NCBI RefSeq assembly: GCF_002563955.1
Contig: NZ_PDJE01000001.1
Location: forward strand, 1,116,001 to 1,180,000
DNA length: 64,000 bases
Reading direction: 5' to 3'
Source: Paramicrobacterium agarici
GTDB taxonomy: Bacteria > Actinomycetota > Actinomycetes > Actinomycetales > Microbacteriaceae
A program made the translations under genes and the position numbers. The stretch's first letter is position 1. Each line of letters starts with the position of its first letter. Positions 62,976-64,000 of this stretch are shown here, piece by piece. The notes below the pieces were generated by a model. The model was not told the origin of the DNA and did no database searches. It was given only the letters and a program-made list of their open reading frames with translations.

Positions 62976-63587
62976 TCAGACCCCCAGTCCGATCGGATTT
63001 CTGCGGTCGGGCATCACCTGGTCGAAGCTCGACACGATGCGGTCGATGAACCCGTATTCCTTCGCCTGCTCGGCGGTGTACCAGCGGTCGTGGAGTGAAT
63101 CGTCAAATACCCGCTCGAGCGGCTGCTCGGTGTCGGAGGCGATGAGCCCGAGGACCGTGTCGCGCGTGTAACGCAGGTCGTCAGCCTGCACCTCGACCTC
63201 GACGGCCGTGCCGCCAATGCCTGCGGAGCCCTGGTGCATGAGGATGCGCGCGTGGGGCAGAGCGCTGCGCTTGCCCTTCGTGCCCGATGACAGCAGGAAC
63301 TGCCCGGCGCTGCACGCGAGGCCGATCGCGAGCGTCGAGACGTCGCAGGGGACCAACCGCATGATGTCGCGAATCGCGAGCATCGACGGGACGCTGCCGC
63401 CAGGGGAGTGGATCCACAGGGCGATGTCGGTCGTGGCGTCCTCTGCGGCGAGAAGCAGCAGCTGGCTCGCGAGCAGCGTTCCATTGTCGTCATCGAGAAC
63501 CCCGTCGAGAACGAGCACTCGCCGGTGCAGCAGCTGCTCGCGCATGCGCTCGGTGAACAGCGGTGGAGATGAGTCGTCGTGTGTCAT
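62976..63587 (-). CDS. clpP: ClpP protease subunit with intact Ser-His-Asp
   Basis: A 203-residue ClpP-family protein with the oligomeric fold ([25 protein letters not shown]). The nucleophile is Ser93 in LACSAGQ and the His is His118 in ILMHQGS; an Asp lies in [11 protein letters not shown]. It should form rings with its partner and dock a Clp ATPase. A GGCAGATCTGCC/GCTCTG...CAGAGC repeat lies upstream (63632-63660). The ATG at 63587 fits the domain; the longer frame to 63623 is less likely. Confidence 0.88.
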   Translation of the reverse strand: MTHDDSSPPLFTERMREQLLHRRVLVLDGVLDDDNGTLLASQLLLLAAEDATTDIALWIHSPGGSVPSMLAIRDIMRLVPCDVSTLAIGLACSAGQFLLSSGTKGKRSALPHARILMHQGSAGIGGTAVEVEVQADDLRYTRDTVLGLIASDTEQPLERVFDDSLHDRWYTAEQAKEYGFIDRIVSSFDQVMPDRRNPIGLGV

Positions 63588-63631
63588 GACTCGAGCATGC
63601 GCGGCCCGATGCCATGAGCGCACGGGATGCT

Positions 63632-63660
63632 GCTCTGGGCAGATCTGCCGCGGGCAGAGC
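63632..63660. promoter_or_regulatory. Nested inverted repeat upstream of clpP pair
   Basis: GCTCTG (63632) and CAGAGC (63655-63660) enclose a perfect GGCAGATCTGCC palindrome; TCTGCC-gcg-GGCAGA also forms a dyad. It could be an operator for the neighbouring ClgR/PopR-like regulator or a terminator for the gene ending at 63669. I cannot decide from sequence. Confidence 0.4.
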
Positions 63661-63668
63661 GGGAGCGA

Positions 63669-64000
63669 TCAGGTGAGCGCGTTGACGCGCACGACGACGA
63701 TCTGCGTGGTCATCTCAGCGTCGAGAGGGGAATGCTGCGCGAAATATCCCTGCGGCGCGGCGGCGATCACGACGGTGCCGACGGGCAATCCCTCGAGGTC
63801 GACGCCGAGAAACTGCGAGAGGGCGCGGCCGGAGGCGACAGCCGTGTCGAACGAACCGGAATCCGGTGGCGAGAGGTGTGATTCCCCGCCGTAGTTCCAC
63901 GGGGCCGTGTCGTAGCCGAACGAGACACGGCTCGAATCAGTGATCGTCGTGGAGCTCTCGCCGTCGACAAGCACCTTCCCTTCGAGTGCGGTGGGCGGAG
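63669..64000 (-). CDS. FKBP-like protein (5' part outside window)
   Basis: The visible C-terminal ~110 residues (VLVDGESSTTITDSSRVSFGYDTAPWNYGGES..., SQFLGVDLEGLPVGTVVIAAAPQGYF..., TTQIVVVRVNALT) resemble the strand pattern of an FKBP-type peptidyl-prolyl isomerase domain, although several active-site positions are degenerate. The N-terminus lies beyond the right edge, so signal peptide and first domain cannot be judged. Confidence 0.5.
   Translation of the reverse strand, partial: PPTALEGKVLVDGESSTTITDSSRVSFGYDTAPWNYGGESHLSPPDSGSFDTAVASGRALSQFLGVDLEGLPVGTVVIAAAPQGYFAQHSPLDAEMTTQIVVVRVNALT

Overview
The window is high-GC, densely coded DNA with many GTG starts, ATGA stop/start overlaps and several apparently leaderless genes. 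The protein set points to an actinobacterium, most likely Microbacteriaceae: a 13E12-type HNH/DUF222 protein, actinobacterial holin-like and DUF3618 envelope genes, a fused CopD-CtaG protein, an IdeR-type iron box and a ClgR/PopR-like regulator beside paired clpP genes. The rpsF-ssb-rpsR-rplI-dnaB block suggests a chromosomal location, perhaps not far from oriC.

Layout. 1-7.7 kb: the tail of an unidentified protein, then a catabolic locus made of a GntP permease, a xylose-isomerase-like TIM-barrel enzyme, a 3-hydroxyacyl-CoA-dehydrogenase-family oxidoreductase, a GntR regulator, TPI-like and RpiB-like isomerases and a DhaK-DhaL kinase. The two promoter regions share an operator-like motif. 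I infer a route from a sugar acid through a keto-tetrose (erythrulose type) to erythrose 4-phosphate. 7.8-19.6 kb: small hypotheticals, an MFS exporter with a divergent TetR, a DUF2185 protein, pyruvate oxidase (poxB), a SWIM/SNF2 helicase, an APC permease and cca. 20-25 kb: an orphan sugar-binding lipoprotein, then rpsF-ssb-rpsR-rplI and dnaB, with a cluster of DnaA boxes just before dnaB. 25-34 kb: a frameshifted HNH gene, small membrane proteins, a GrpB-like protein, a ROK regulator, purB coupled to a low-molecular-weight phosphatase, and a WXG100-like/alpha-beta hydrolase pair. 34.5-42.7 kb: an aminotransferase with an E1alpha-E1beta-E2 branched-chain 2-oxoacid dehydrogenase, and a proVWX glycine-betaine importer.

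42.8-47.4 kb is a zinc block: znuACB behind a Zur box, zur, then rpmB-rpmG-rpsN encoding cysteine-poor (zinc-free) ribosomal proteins, followed by an HU gene. 47.5-56 kb: CopD-CtaG, a Pif1-like helicase, heme oxygenase with a DUF2470 protein and an IdeR-type box, a beta-lactamase-fold lipoprotein lacking every catalytic motif, a DinB-like protein and small proteins. 56-64 kb: a stress/envelope operon whose first gene is frameshifted, a methyltransferase coupled to a pyrimidine-dimer glycosylase-like protein, a VOC protein, a phosphoesterase, a DUF2975/XRE pair running into an antisense tRNA-Gly, dcd, a PopR/ClgR-like regulator ending in Ala-Ala, and two clpP genes, one with Ala in place of the catalytic Ser. 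The window closes inside an FKBP-like gene.

The most unusual signals are the clpP pair with its regulator, the lipoprotein pseudoenzyme, the erythrulose-type catabolic locus with its shared operator, the DnaA-box cluster at dnaB, the zinc-free ribosomal proteins and the secreted-effector-like WXG/lipase pair. No CRISPR array, insertion sequence, integrase or rRNA gene was seen.
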